A DNA stretch of 64,000 nt, from NCBI RefSeq assembly GCF_026341515.1, contig NZ_JAPEOK010000001.1:9300001-9364000 (forward strand). Direction: 5' to 3'. The translations under genes and the position numbers were made by a program. Under the pieces are notes generated by a model, which was not told the origin of the DNA, did no database searches, and saw nothing but the letters and a program-made list of their open reading frames with translations. Source of the stretch: Streptomyces sp. NBC_00878 (GTDB taxonomy: Bacteria; Actinomycetota; Actinomycetes; Streptomycetales; Streptomycetaceae). Below, one piece after another: positions 33,439 through 42,166 of the stretch; the first letter of the stretch is position 1, and every line of letters starts with the position of its first letter.

Positions 33439-34761
33439 TCACCTGTCGGTCCCGTCGCTGTCAGGTCTGGGGCCGGTTGGCTGGTAGATGTCGGGGATGC
33501 CGTCGGCGTCCTCGTCGCGCGTCTCTTCCTCCCACAGGCGTCGGTAGACGCCGTTGCGGCGTTTGATCAGCAGCGTGGCCAGGCCGGCGGCGATGAGCGA
33601 GCCGATGAGGACTGCGGCCTTGATGTGTTCGGCCGCCGCCGGGTCGGGGAAGGCGAGTTCGCCAATCAGTAGGGCCACGGTGAATCCGATCCCGGCCAGC
33701 ACCGCGAGCGCGAGCACGTCGGCCCAGGCCAGGTCGGGATTGAGGCGGGCCCGAGTGAAGCGGGCGGCCAGGTACGTGCCGACGAAGATGCCCACCGTTT
33801 TGCCGACAACGAGCCCGAGGACCACCCCGAGCGGCTCCGGGCGGGTGAACACCTCGCCGAGCACGGGAGCCGAGACACCGACCCCGGCGGCGAACAGGGC
33901 GAACAGCGGCACCGCGACCCCAGCGGAGACCGGGTGCATGACATGCGCGGCGCGCTCGCCCGGCGAGGCCTTCTCACCGGTGTCGCGGGTGGCGCGCAGG
34001 ATCAGGCCCATCGCGACTCCCGCGACAGTGGCGTGGACGCCACCGTTGTACATCAGCGCCCAGATGGCGAAGCCGAGGGGGACGTACCACCACCAGCCCG
34101 TCACGCGGTGGCGCTGCAGCAGGTAGAAGACCACCAGTCCGACGAACGCCCCGGCCAGCGCCGCCAGGTTCAGGTCGTCGGTGAAGAAGATCGCGATGAT
34201 GAGGATCGCGCCCAGATCGTCGACGACGGCGAGAGTGAGAAGGAAAGCCCGCAGCGCTGAGGGCAGGTGGGTACTGAGGACGGCGAGGACTGCCAGGGCG
34301 AAGGCGATGTCGGTAGCCATCGGCACCGCCCAGCCGTCCATGCTGCCCCCGCCAGTCGCAACGACGGCGGCATACAGGGCGGCCGGGACGAGCATCCCGC
34401 AGAAAGCGGCGACGACCGGCAGGGCCGCGGTGGCCGGAGTGCGCAGCTCGCCGATGACCAGTTCGCGCTTGAGCTCGATTCCGGCGACGAGGAAGAAGAT
34501 CGCGAGCAGGCCGTCGGCTGTCCAGTGCCCCACTGACAGGTCCAGGCCGAGAGCGGGAATGCCGAAGTGGAAGTCGCGTATCTGCTCGTACGCGCCGCTC
34601 CACGGAGTGTTCGCCCATATCAGGGCCACCACGGCCGCGGCGAGCAGCACCAGACCGCCCACGGTCTCGGTGCGCAGGGCACGGGCGACCGCCTGTCGTT
34701 CCGGCCAGGGCAGGAGTCCGAGGAAGGGGGAGTGGTTACGGTCACGGCGGGCAGCGGCCAT
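33439..34761 (-). CDS. nhaA: Na+/H+ antiporter NhaA
   Basis: Integral membrane antiporter that exports Na+ in exchange for protons, 440 residues. ATG at 34761. Conserved NhaA stretches: WANTPWSGAYEQ, FFLVAGIELKRELVIGEL, WAVPMATDIAFALAVLAVL, and the paired aspartates of the ion site in LTLAVVDDLGAILIIAIFF (about 165-183), with GIGFTVALLIGELAF near the end. The hydrophilic C-terminus (ETRDEDADGIPDIYQPTGPR) is an acidic tail seen in actinobacterial members. Single-gene unit beside the mobile island. Confidence 0.94.
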   Translation of the reverse strand: MAAARRDRNHSPFLGLLPWPERQAVARALRTETVGGLVLLAAAVVALIWANTPWSGAYEQIRDFHFGIPALGLDLSVGHWTADGLLAIFFLVAGIELKRELVIGELRTPATAALPVVAAFCGMLVPAALYAAVVATGGGSMDGWAVPMATDIAFALAVLAVLSTHLPSALRAFLLTLAVVDDLGAILIIAIFFTDDLNLAALAGAFVGLVVFYLLQRHRVTGWWWYVPLGFAIWALMYNGGVHATVAGVAMGLILRATRDTGEKASPGERAAHVMHPVSAGVAVPLFALFAAGVGVSAPVLGEVFTRPEPLGVVLGLVVGKTVGIFVGTYLAARFTRARLNPDLAWADVLALAVLAGIGFTVALLIGELAFPDPAAAEHIKAAVLIGSLIAAGLATLLIKRRNGVYRRLWEEETRDEDADGIPDIYQPTGPRPDSDGTDR

Positions 34762-35100
34762 CGGGTGGACCTCCGGGGCATCGGCATTTTGGGCACACAA
34801 GCCCCTGGACGCCGACCAGACTTCCCGGCACACCGCGCGCCTGCTTGACGCGTTCTTTACAGCCTATCGGCCTGGTCCGCATCGGCACAGGCCGCCCTTG
34901 TCGTACCCCGTCCGTCGGTGGACCCGGTTGCCCGTGCGGCGCGCATACGGCCGGGCCCACCCGTAGGGAGTCGGTCTACGAGTCGGACGGTCCTACGTGG
35001 AACGACGGACACACCCTTGTCGTCGCGAGGCGGACGGCCCACGGCATTCATCCCAACGTGGACACGTCGCCCCGGAGTTGCCGCCCCTTCCCACGGCGAA
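34762..35100. other. Intergenic, no gene seen
   Basis: Upstream region of nhaA (minus) and downstream end of the small membrane-protein operon. Open frames are arginine/proline-rich shadows with no starts of note. Confidence 0.4.
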
Positions 35101-35131
35101 GCCCTCGGCCACTCGTGCAGTGGCGGAGGGC
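35101..35131 (-). terminator. Hairpin downstream of the small membrane-protein gene
   Basis: GCCCTCGGCCAC (35101-35112) pairs with GTGGCGGAGGGC (35120-35131) with one mismatch. It lies 15 bases beyond a TGA at 35147, which ends a second frame of the small membrane-protein gene, supporting that frame as the real 3' end. Confidence 0.55.
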
Positions 35132-35280
35132 TCCAAACCGAGCCGGTTACGGCCCGGGGGTCGGCGGGACCGGAGAGGGCGCCGTGCCCGGAGTGGGCGT
35201 GACACGCGGTTCCTCCACCATGGTGCGGTTCGTCCACCACAGCACGGCCACCAGACCAACGGCGCACGCACCACCGATGA

Positions 35281-35499
35281 CTACAGCTGGGGGCGTCGCG
35301 GGGAGCGCACCAGGCGCAGGCCCACCCAGCCGATGCACGCCCCTGCGAAGACCAGACTCGTGGGGGTGAGGTCGCCGTTCTCGTAGGTGATCAGCAGGGC
35401 ATCGTAGTTGGTGAACAGCACCAAGAGCGTCGCGTAGAGCACCGCGATGACCGCGCACAGCCCTTCCATCAGACGGAACACACGTGGAACTCTACTCAT
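35281..35499 (-). CDS. Small membrane protein (possibly frameshifted)
   Basis: ATG at 35499 overlaps the stop of the upstream gene by 8 bases (ATGAGTAG). 72 residues with two membrane segments: MEGLCAVIAVLYATLLVLF (about 11-29) and SLVFAGACIGWVGLRLV (about 48-64). A neighbouring frame continues after the stop with another hydrophobic helix (AVVIGGACAVGLVAVLWWTN) and a Pro/Thr tail to 35147, followed by a hairpin. The intact ancestor probably had three helices; one base gained or lost near 35290 splits it. Confidence 0.6.
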   Translation of the reverse strand: MSRVPRVFRLMEGLCAVIAVLYATLLVLFTNYDALLITYENGDLTPTSLVFAGACIGWVGLRLVRSPRRPQL

Positions 35500-36001
35500 G
35501 CCCCTCTTCCATCCCCTGGCCGACCGTATGGGCCGTGTCAGCTAGCAGGCGGTACGGACGGCCCGACCTGGATGTTCTCGGGCACCCGTCCGCGTCCGTC
35601 TCAGTAGAGCGATTCTCTCCCGCCTTCGGCTTGGGTGTGACGGGAGCTCCGGACGGGTTGAGCAGGCCGCGTGTCTTGACCCTGAGCGCCCTGCCGTTGG
35701 CGTCTTTGGCGACCTTGCCTTCAGAGCCGATGAGCGGCATGGTCTCCGGCATCCTGCCCTCGTCGATGGTTCCGTCGGCGTTGACCCATTCCGGAGTGGG
35801 CGGCGCCGGGGGCGGAGCGGTCTCTGACTCCGACCCGGATGCGGTCACCGGGGCGGCGCCGATCAGGAGCGCGGCTATTGCCGTACCCGACGTGCTCGCC
35901 GTGGTGTGTGACGCGAAGGGGCGGGTGCCGCCACGTGGCGTGGAGGCCGGGGTGGCCCGGTTGGGCCCCTGCTCGACCTGGGCGGCTGGGCTCCGGCGCA
36001 T
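35492..36001 (-). CDS. Putative secreted protein
   Basis: 169 residues. The N-terminus is poorly defined: a hydrophobic stretch SGTAIAALLIGAAPVTASGS (about 38-57) could be a signal peptide if translation starts nearer to it. The mature part has EWVNADGTIDEGRMPETMPL and IGSEGKVAKDANGRALRVKT then RGLLNPSGAPVTP, which looks like a small folded domain of unknown family. Translationally coupled to the small membrane-protein gene downstream. Confidence 0.5.
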   Translation of the reverse strand: MRRSPAAQVEQGPNRATPASTPRGGTRPFASHTTASTSGTAIAALLIGAAPVTASGSESETAPPPAPPTPEWVNADGTIDEGRMPETMPLIGSEGKVAKDANGRALRVKTRGLLNPSGAPVTPKPKAGENRSTETDADGCPRTSRSGRPYRLLADTAHTVGQGMEEGHE

Positions 36002-36113
36002 CTCGGCGTTCGCGATTGCGGTCCTACGCTCCTACAGGCTCTCCCGTACCGCATCCGGCTTTCCTGCCTGCCCGCCCTCCGCAGCGGGATCATGACAGGC
36101 CGCCCCTCGCTGA

Positions 36114-36860
36114 TCACTGGACGCTGGGGCTGGGCGCGGGTGTCGGGGAGCTGGTGTTGACGTCCAGGTCGGGGCGGGGAGTGAGGACGACGACCGGGGA
36201 GCCGGGCTGGGGTGCGGGCGGGGTGAGCTCGGCCTTGGGGAGTTTGGGCGGGGTGGTCTGCTGGAAGTTGACCTGGTCGTAGTTGACCAGGTCGGTGTTC
36301 TCCAGGACCGTGATGTGGTCCAGGACCGTGTCGTTGGCCAGGTCGGCGAGCTGGCGGACCAGGGTGTTCTCGGTGCTGGCCCGGATTTTGGCGATGGTCG
36401 GGAAGATCTGGCCGTGGGTGACGCGCATGATGCTGACCGCGGTGGAGTCGAACTCCTTGCCGCTCTTGGAGTCCACTGTCGCCACGAACTGCTGCTGCTG
36501 GGGACTGGCCTGGTTGGGCAGGGTGATGTTCAGCTCGGGGGCGATCTTGCGGCACATCTGGTCCAGCCCGGCGTGGCCGACGATCAGGTGCTCGCCGGCC
36601 TCCTTCATCTCCTTCGTGGTGCCGCGCTGCATGGCCAGCTCTCCCAGGGGGTATTCCCACAGGCCGGCCGCGCGGACCTTGACGACGAAGTCGCGGTCGG
36701 CCTCGGTCAGCGGACCGTACTGGGTGTTGGCGATGATGCGGGACGTGTTCGTCGCCGTGTTCTGGATGCCGAGCATGGCGGGGTAGGCGAGGGCGGCGAG
36801 GGTCAATCCCAGCGCGCCGACCACGAATACTGTCCCGGCCGTGTTGCGGGAGACGGGCAT
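36114..36860 (-). CDS. DUF4142 protein, secreted
   Basis: 248 residues. ATG at 36860 (MPVSRNTAGTVFVVGALGLT) starts a signal or anchor sequence ending near ALAYPAMLG. The DUF4142 helical bundle follows: LTEADRDFVVKVRAAGLWEY, KEMKEAGEHLIVGHAGLD with conserved His, RVTHGQIFPTIAKIRAST and DTVLDHITVLENT. The end is a Pro/Thr-rich tail. DUF4142 proteins are ferritin-like periplasmic or secreted proteins of unclear role. Shares a promoter motif with glxA. Confidence 0.85.
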   Translation of the reverse strand: MPVSRNTAGTVFVVGALGLTLAALAYPAMLGIQNTATNTSRIIANTQYGPLTEADRDFVVKVRAAGLWEYPLGELAMQRGTTKEMKEAGEHLIVGHAGLDQMCRKIAPELNITLPNQASPQQQQFVATVDSKSGKEFDSTAVSIMRVTHGQIFPTIAKIRASTENTLVRQLADLANDTVLDHITVLENTDLVNYDQVNFQQTTPPKLPKAELTPPAPQPGSPVVVLTPRPDLDVNTSSPTPAPSPSVQ

Positions 36861-36923
36861 GGAGCCTCCTGACGTGAGCGAGCTGTGTGTCAGGGGGTAC
36901 GGCCGCACAAGGCCGAATCATCA

Positions 36924-36940
36924 TTGCACTAGGCAAATTT
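36924..36940. promoter_or_regulatory. Shared motif TTGCACTA-n-GCAAA upstream of DUF4142 gene
   Basis: TTGCACTAGGCAAATTT, about 64 bp upstream of the DUF4142 ATG. A nearly identical TTGCACTATGCAAAA stands 85 bp upstream of glxA. TTGC...GCAA arms make it a short inverted repeat. Confidence 0.55.
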
Positions 36941-37013
36941 TGTAGTGTGCTTCGTGATGTGTGTCACATGTCGATGCCTCTTTGAGGTCGGCAACCGCGA
37001 TGACCACGGCGTC

Positions 37014-38951
37014 TCATCCGGCGACGTGGATCCAGACGGCGCGGGACGGAACGCCTCGTGTGTCAACGGCGACGGTCATGTAACGGCCAGGTGGGACGAG
37101 GGCCGCGTCGTTGGGCACGCGGGCCGTGAGTGTGCCGTTGCCCCGCCGGGTGATATCCAGGGCGACGGAGCGCTGGTCGAAGTCCGTGACGTGGGTGGCG
37201 GATCCGGGGCGGATGAGCCGCACGCGGCTGATGCGAGCCGGATCGGCGGTATGCAGGACGACTTCGCCGCCGTGCTCAACGTCGGTTCTGCCGCCGGGGG
37301 CCAGGTCCGGTCGGTCGCCTCGGTGGAGGTAGGGCGGAGAGAAGACCTCGACGCGCTGCTCGAAACGGCCCGCGCGGGAGTTGGCCTTGTCGGCGAAGAG
37401 GGGGTCGGAACCGAAGACGGCGACACGGCCGTCGGAGAGCAGCAGTGCCTCGCTGTGGTAGTTGCGCCCAACCGTGGGATCGGCGGCGGGCGCGAAGGCG
37501 TTCTTGTGCGGGTCGTAGATCTGGCTCTTGAGGATGTCGCTGGCGCCCTTGCCGCGGTAGCCACGGCTGCCGCCGGTGGTGAACACGGTGTCGTCCGGGA
37601 GGATCACGCTGTTCAGATAGCGGATGCTCTTCGGCAGGCGCGGGCCGGCTGTGAAGGCCGGATGCTCGGCATCGAGGTCGACGGTCGCGGTGCGGGAGGT
37701 GGCCGCGGGGGACTCGCCGACACCTCCGCCGCCGAGCACCATCACCTTCTTGTCCTGCGCGGGCGGTAGTAGCACGGAGGACGAAGTCTCCAGGATGTCC
37801 GGGTCCTTCAGGCCGCCGATCGGCGTGAAGGTGTTGCTCCTGAGGTCCCACAGGCCGGGCTTGCGGCCCTTACCGGCGGGGCCGTATCCGGCGTTGGAGC
37901 CGGAGTAGAAGATCTTCCGCTGGCCAGTGAGGAAGAAGGACGGGTAAGTGGGGAAGTAGCGGGTCGGTGCCGGAGGCCAAGTCTGTGTCCGCGGGTCGTA
38001 GACCTCGTTCTTGCCGGGCACGACCTGCCCGATGTCGTCGAGGCCGGAGACGGCGAGGACGCGCCCGTCGGACAGGGGGGTCAGGGTCGGGTACCAGCGA
38101 GCCTCGCGCATGGAGCCGACCCTGGTGTACTTCTCGGTGACAGGGTCGAACTCGTAGGCGTCCTTGATGCCCTGGAAGTTCTTCTTGTCGAGGCCGAGTT
38201 TGTTGGCGATGCCGTAGAGGTTGTCGGCGTCCTCGCCCTTCAGGTCCTGGATGGCGTACTGCTCGGTGGTGTTGGTCATGCCGAGCGGGCCCTTGTCCGC
38301 TGCCTCGACGAAGACACGGGCCTCGCTCGCGGTGACCTTGACGTTGCCGCCCTGGCCCGTGGGCACCTTCTTCGCGGCCGGCACGTGCACGCTGAACTGG
38401 GAGCGGTACTCCACGCCGGATGGGGCGCGGAAGACGGTGCCCTTGGGGAAAGTGTGTGCGCGGTCCGGGTTCTCGTTCTTGACCAGCATGGCGCCTCCGG
38501 CCCGCTTCACGTCGCCCTTGAGAACTTCGTAGCGGGCAGTGCCGCCGGCGATCAGTACCTTCCCGTCGGGGAGTTGAGCGTGTCCGGCGCAGAACATGTC
38601 ATTCGGGGTGTCGATCTTCTTGAAGGTGTCCGTGGACGGGTCCCACAGGGTGCTCTTGAAGGCCCCGCCCTCGAACAGCTTCACGTTGTTCCCGGAACCG
38701 GCGATCAGTAGCACCTTGCCGGTATGCAGCAGGATCGCGTGGATCGAGTTGAGCTGGTACTTCTCCGGGAGCGAGGCGAGCGCCCAGTGGCCGTACTTCG
38801 CCTTGTACTCGGGCTGGTTGATCTCGTAGCGGTGGTAGGCGTCCTGGGCGAAGCCCGCCACGGCCGGGGCGTTGAGGGCGGCCAGGGTGACCGCTGCTGC
38901 GACGCCGAGCAGGGTTTTGCGTGTGGTCGGACGGGAGGGACGCTGGGCCAT
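37014..38951 (-). CDS. glxA: GlxA-type copper radical oxidase
   Basis: Extracellular, membrane-anchored mono-copper oxidase of 645 residues, the length of known Streptomyces GlxA. ATG at 38951; N-terminal anchor TLLGVAAAVTLAALNAPAVA (about 13-32). Seven-bladed kelch propeller with active-site features: the cross-link Cys121 in DMFCAGHAQLPDG, stacking Trp286 in REARWYPTLT, copper ligands Tyr498/His499 in RNYHSEALLL, and a C-terminal His in ATHVTDFDQ inside a DUF1929 domain. GlxA acts with the cellulose-synthase-like CslA in hyphal tip glycan deposition; cslA is not in this window, so this may be a second copy. Confidence 0.9.
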   Translation of the reverse strand: MAQRPSRPTTRKTLLGVAAAVTLAALNAPAVAGFAQDAYHRYEINQPEYKAKYGHWALASLPEKYQLNSIHAILLHTGKVLLIAGSGNNVKLFEGGAFKSTLWDPSTDTFKKIDTPNDMFCAGHAQLPDGKVLIAGGTARYEVLKGDVKRAGGAMLVKNENPDRAHTFPKGTVFRAPSGVEYRSQFSVHVPAAKKVPTGQGGNVKVTASEARVFVEAADKGPLGMTNTTEQYAIQDLKGEDADNLYGIANKLGLDKKNFQGIKDAYEFDPVTEKYTRVGSMREARWYPTLTPLSDGRVLAVSGLDDIGQVVPGKNEVYDPRTQTWPPAPTRYFPTYPSFFLTGQRKIFYSGSNAGYGPAGKGRKPGLWDLRSNTFTPIGGLKDPDILETSSSVLLPPAQDKKVMVLGGGGVGESPAATSRTATVDLDAEHPAFTAGPRLPKSIRYLNSVILPDDTVFTTGGSRGYRGKGASDILKSQIYDPHKNAFAPAADPTVGRNYHSEALLLSDGRVAVFGSDPLFADKANSRAGRFEQRVEVFSPPYLHRGDRPDLAPGGRTDVEHGGEVVLHTADPARISRVRLIRPGSATHVTDFDQRSVALDITRRGNGTLTARVPNDAALVPPGRYMTVAVDTRGVPSRAVWIHVAG

Positions 38952-39035
38952 CGGGTGCCTCCGCGGCGGGCGGGTCGGTCCTGGACGTACCGAGGACTAC
39001 CCTCTGCGGCCGGGGGCACGTGACGATCCACTCGC

Positions 39036-39050
39036 TTGCACTATGCAAAA
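39036..39050. promoter_or_regulatory. Shared motif TTGCACTA-n-GCAAA upstream of glxA
   Basis: TTGCACTATGCAAAA, 85 bp upstream of the glxA ATG, in the same orientation as the copy upstream of the DUF4142 gene. Likely a regulator site common to both genes. Confidence 0.55.
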
Positions 39051-39206
39051 TGCCCCGTTCCGCGCAATGCGCGGATTGCTCCCCGCCTGCGGGAGGGGGC
39101 AGGGCGGGCTCACGCTGCTCCCGCCATTCGGGGCAGCCCGGCGAGATGATGACGGCCAGGCGGTGAAGAAGTCGACGATCACAGTGGGCTGCAGCGGTGG
39201 CCGGTA

Positions 39207-39244
39207 GGAGGCCGCCTTCGCCGGTCCCGGAGGAGGCGGCCTCC
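39207..39244 (+). terminator. Strong hairpin in the glxA upstream region
   Basis: GGAGGCCGCCT (39207-39217) and AGGCGGCCTCC (39234-39244) pair perfectly over 11 bp with a 16-base loop. No T-run. It starts at the stop codon of a plus-strand open frame of doubtful reality, and could isolate the glxA promoter from the gene at 39466. Confidence 0.45.
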
Positions 39245-39465
39245 TGGTCGCGAGCCCGACCCGCCATGGCGTGCGCGAGGAGAACGATGTGGCGGCACGC
39301 GGTCGAGCAGGGGAAGGCCGTACGCCCTTCCGGTCCGGAGTCTGCCGAGTGGCCGGACGAGCCCGACATGCCGTCACAGGAAGGCCGCTTCTCTCTCGGG
39401 CAGTGGGCGCACCCTCTGCCCGGCAGTACTGTCATCCCCTCCAGAATCGCCCGCAGGGGGACGAG

Positions 39466-39942
39466 ATGAACAACCCGTACATACGGCCGCCCAAACCGCA
39501 GTTGCCGCGCTCGACTCCGAGGTGGGCGCGCAAGAGATACGTTCTGCCCGCGCTCGGCTTCGCATTCTTCCTCGGCATCGGCGCCGGATCCAGCGGCGCC
39601 AGCACAACGACCGACGATGCGAAACCCGCAACTGCCCGCCCTGGCCCGACCGTCACCGTGGCGACAACCGCGACGGCGAAGGCGAAACCCGCACCCACGG
39701 TCACCGAGACGAAGACGGTCAGGGTGAAGGTGACCGTCACGGCCCGGCCCGCCCAAGACGGCGGCTCCGGCAGCAGCGGGACAAGTGTCGGGAACAACTC
39801 CGACGACCAGACGGGTATCCAGTTCGGGTACGCCTGTTCCCCCGTCGGAGCTCTCGGCACCGCCGAGGACGGACGGCCCGCCAAGTGCTTCATGGGCAAG
39901 GACGGCCGGACTCGCTGGGGCTATGACTCCAACCGTGGCTAG
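39466..39942 (+). CDS. Small membrane-anchored hypothetical protein
   Basis: 158 residues, ATG at 39466. Starts MNNPYIRPPKPQLPRSTPRW, then one membrane helix VLPALGFAFFLGIGAGSSG (about 26-44), a Thr/Lys/Pro-rich extracellular linker and a small C-terminal domain with QFGYACSPVGALGTAEDGRP and AKCFMGKDGRTRWGY, two cysteines that may form a disulphide. This architecture is common in Streptomyces; function unknown. Confidence 0.75.
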   Translation: MNNPYIRPPKPQLPRSTPRWARKRYVLPALGFAFFLGIGAGSSGASTTTDDAKPATARPGPTVTVATTATAKAKPAPTVTETKTVRVKVTVTARPAQDGGSGSSGTSVGNNSDDQTGIQFGYACSPVGALGTAEDGRPAKCFMGKDGRTRWGYDSNRG

Positions 39943-40172
39943 TCGGCCCCACGGCAGTATGGCCGCGCCCCGAGAACATCGGCGAGTGCCGTGGGCGGGA
40001 ACTGGGCGGCTGCGAGTTCGACCGTACAGAGCCCACGTCGGCTGCGAGGTGGTCTCGTCGAGGAGGAGCAGGCGAGGGGCCCAGCAGGGCGCCGGCGATG
40101 GCGACACGTCGGTGTCCACCGCGGAGAACGTGGCGACACGGTGCCCGACGAGAGTGTCCTTCCCGGGAGTCC

Positions 40173-40200
40173 GCCCCCCCACAGGATTCGAACCTGCGAC
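40173..40200 (-). other. tRNA 3'-end-like fragment (possible attachment site)
   Basis: On the minus strand GTCGCAGGTTCGAATCCTGT is a T-arm with the invariant GTTCGAATCC, followed by a G-rich acceptor-like 3' side. The D-arm and anticodon arm are not recognisable. A free 3' tRNA piece of this kind is the usual product of integration by a tyrosine-recombinase element into a tRNA gene. Confidence 0.5.
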
Positions 40201-40383
40201 GCCCGCCAACGGGTCCAAAGCACTGCCGCACAACAAGTACGGAGAGGCCGACTCCGCCGCCAACCACCTGCTGCGCCGGGCGCTGGCCACCGGCAGCTTC
40301 GAGGACGCCGAGCGGATCCCGCTCGGCCGAGACCCGGGAGGGCTGGAGCCGACACCGGTCCGGACGGCGGCCGGCTCACGGGC

Positions 40384-40583
40384 GGCGGTGAACTCAACCA
40401 GGTCGCCGCGACTATCGCCACCGGCCGCGACATGGTCGGCTGCACTGGCGTACCGATTACGGCGAGGCGGTCCGGCTGGGCGCGGAGGCCGTCATCGGCA
40501 TCCTGCGCGAGGCCAAGAAGGCGCTCCTGGAGGACGCGGTCTTCACCCTCGATCGTTTAGACGGCACCACCATGACTGTCTGA
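40384..40583 (+). pseudogene. C-terminal remnant of a vanadium haloperoxidase/PAP2-type enzyme
   Basis: One frame gives LNQVAATIATGRDMVG; after a frameshift the next gives DYGEAVRLGAEAVIGILREA, EDAVFTLDRLDGTTMTV and a stop at 40581. This matches the end of vanadium-dependent haloperoxidases (GRxMxGVHWRSD...SLxLGE...DGTxVTV). The catalytic His of the GVHWR box is disrupted. Overlaps the 3' end of the ccdA-like gene on the other strand. Confidence 0.55.
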
Positions 40584-41512
40584 CCTCGGTCGCCCTGGCC
40601 GCCCAGCGTTTGGGGGGTGTGGCTGGGCGTCGAGCGAGCGTCGGTGTCCGTGCAGGGTGACCGGCGGGCCCCTCGGGCCCGCCGGAAACGAAGGAGCGCC
40701 ACAGCCGTGATGAGCAGCGCGGTGAAGACCAGAGCGATCACCGCAGCGCCGGCGGCATCCAGCGTCTCGGCAATGCCGCGCTGAACGGAGCCCGCCGCGT
40801 CGATGACCGGGTCCTGGAGGGCGGGGTCACGCTGGACACGGATCTCGTACCAGCCGTAGTACGCCACGTACACACCGACGCACAGGAGGAGCGCGCCGCC
40901 GAGCCGGGGCGCGATCGCGCCGAGGCGGCGCAGACGGGTGGCGGCGGCGGTGCGGGTGAGGGCGACGGTCAGGGAGGCGGTGCCGACGATCAGGCCCATC
41001 CCGCCGGCGTAGGCGGCGAACAGGGCGATGCCCTCACTGGCCGAGCCGCTGCGGAAGGCGGAGACGACGATGGCCAGGAACGGGGCGATCGTGCAGCCCA
41101 GGGAGGCCGTAGCGTAGGCCATGCCGAAGAGTGCCATCGAGGGCAGCGAGCGAGTCACGGCCGGGGCGCGGCGCAGTTTCGGTGCCGGGGAGGGCAGTTG
41201 GCGCCCGGCAATCAGCCATCCGCCGGCTACCGCCATGAGGAGCCCGAAGGTGATGGTGAACCAGGGCAGATGCTCCTGCATCTGTCCCGCGACGGGCTGG
41301 ACGGCCAGGCCGAACACGCCGAAGAGCGCGGCGAATCCTGCGGTCATCGCGGCGGTGGCGGACAGTGCCCGGCCGACGGCGACCGTACGGCTGGGGGAGT
41401 CGTCTCTGAGGACGAGCAGGGAGAGGTAGGCGGGGAGCAGCGCGAAGCCGCACGGGTTGACGGCGGCGAGCATGCCCGCGCTGAGAGCGAGGGCGAGAGG
41501 CAGGTCGGCCAT
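40457..41512 (-). CDS. ccdA: CcdA/DsbD-type thiol-disulphide membrane protein
   Basis: Transfers electrons across the membrane to extracytoplasmic thioredoxin-like proteins, about 351 residues. ATG at 41512. Six hydrophobic segments, with redox cysteines in SAGMLAAVNPCGFALLPAYL (about 12-31) and YATASLGCTIAPFLAIVVSA (about 133-152). The last 70 residues are Ser/Arg-rich and unlike the family; they cover the haloperoxidase remnant, so the original stop has probably been lost and the protein extended. Lies 7 bases downstream of the TlpA-like gene: one operon. Confidence 0.88.
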   Translation of the reverse strand: MADLPLALALSAGMLAAVNPCGFALLPAYLSLLVLRDDSPSRTVAVGRALSATAAMTAGFAALFGVFGLAVQPVAGQMQEHLPWFTITFGLLMAVAGGWLIAGRQLPSPAPKLRRAPAVTRSLPSMALFGMAYATASLGCTIAPFLAIVVSAFRSGSASEGIALFAAYAGGMGLIVGTASLTVALTRTAAATRLRRLGAIAPRLGGALLLCVGVYVAYYGWYEIRVQRDPALQDPVIDAAGSVQRGIAETLDAAGAAVIALVFTALLITAVALLRFRRARGARRSPCTDTDARSTPSHTPQTLGGQGDRGQTVMVVPSKRSRVKTASSRSAFLASRRMPMTASAPSRTASP

Positions 41513-41519
41513 GGCGGGT

Positions 41520-42092
41520 TCAGCCGGTGAGTCCGGCGACCTTCTCAGCCAGGCCCTTGCCGCCGGGCAGCACACCCTCGTATACGGTCTTGCCGTCCTT
41601 GTCGAGGATGACGTAGCGGCTCTGTTCGGTGACCTCGAAGCGTTTCCATACGTCGCCGGCCTCGTCGGACAGGTGGAGGAACGAGTCGGTGCCGGTCTGG
41701 GAGACGAAGTCCTTCATGGCGGCGTTCTTGTCGAGGCCGGCGACGCCGAGGACGTTGGCCTCGCCCTGGTAGTCGGTGGCGACCTTGGCGGTCTCGGCAG
41801 CCTGGGCGCGGCACTTGGGGCACCACGGGGCCCAGAACCACAGCACGGTGGGCTTGCCCGCCAGCGTGGCCGCGTCGAACGGCCTGCCGTCCACGGTCGT
41901 GCCGGTGAACCGCAGCGCCTTGGGGGCCACCGCGGCGCCAGCCCCCTCCTGCGCCGGCGCGGAGGAGCCGGGAGCTGTGGTGCGGGACTTCTCCTCAGCG
42001 CTGCCGGAGGAGGCGGTGTTCTGTGTACCGCAGCCGACGAGGGTGAGCGCGGCGGCGGCGAGCAGGCCGGGGAGGATCAGGCGGGCACGCAT
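41520..42092 (-). CDS. TlpA/ResA-like thioredoxin lipoprotein
   Basis: Extracytoplasmic reductase of 190 residues. ATG at 42092. Signal peptide with lipobox TLVGC (cysteine about 21). Redoxin/AhpC-TSA domain with active site FWAPWCPKCRAQ (about 86-97; CxxC = CPKC), cis-Pro side in SRYVILDKDGKTVYEG. Works with the CcdA-like partner immediately downstream, which would keep it reduced, in disulphide reduction or cytochrome c maturation. Confidence 0.9.
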   Translation of the reverse strand: MRARLILPGLLAAAALTLVGCGTQNTASSGSAEEKSRTTAPGSSAPAQEGAGAAVAPKALRFTGTTVDGRPFDAATLAGKPTVLWFWAPWCPKCRAQAAETAKVATDYQGEANVLGVAGLDKNAAMKDFVSQTGTDSFLHLSDEAGDVWKRFEVTEQSRYVILDKDGKTVYEGVLPGGKGLAEKVAGLTG

Positions 42093-42166
42093 GACGGGAC
42101 GACTCCTGTGGTCGGGTCGGCTGAACTGTAGGCCGGGCGGCGCGCGGTGAGGGCCAGGGCGGGTGC

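Noticed and set aside
39097..39207. Plus-strand frame ending just before a hairpin, considered a gene with its terminator
   Set aside because: Only about 37 codons look natural and no start or family was found; the hairpin is kept, the gene is not.
38599..40290. A 563-codon minus-strand frame near glxA
   Set aside because: Composition is Arg/Pro-rich without any domain and it covers two better-supported features.
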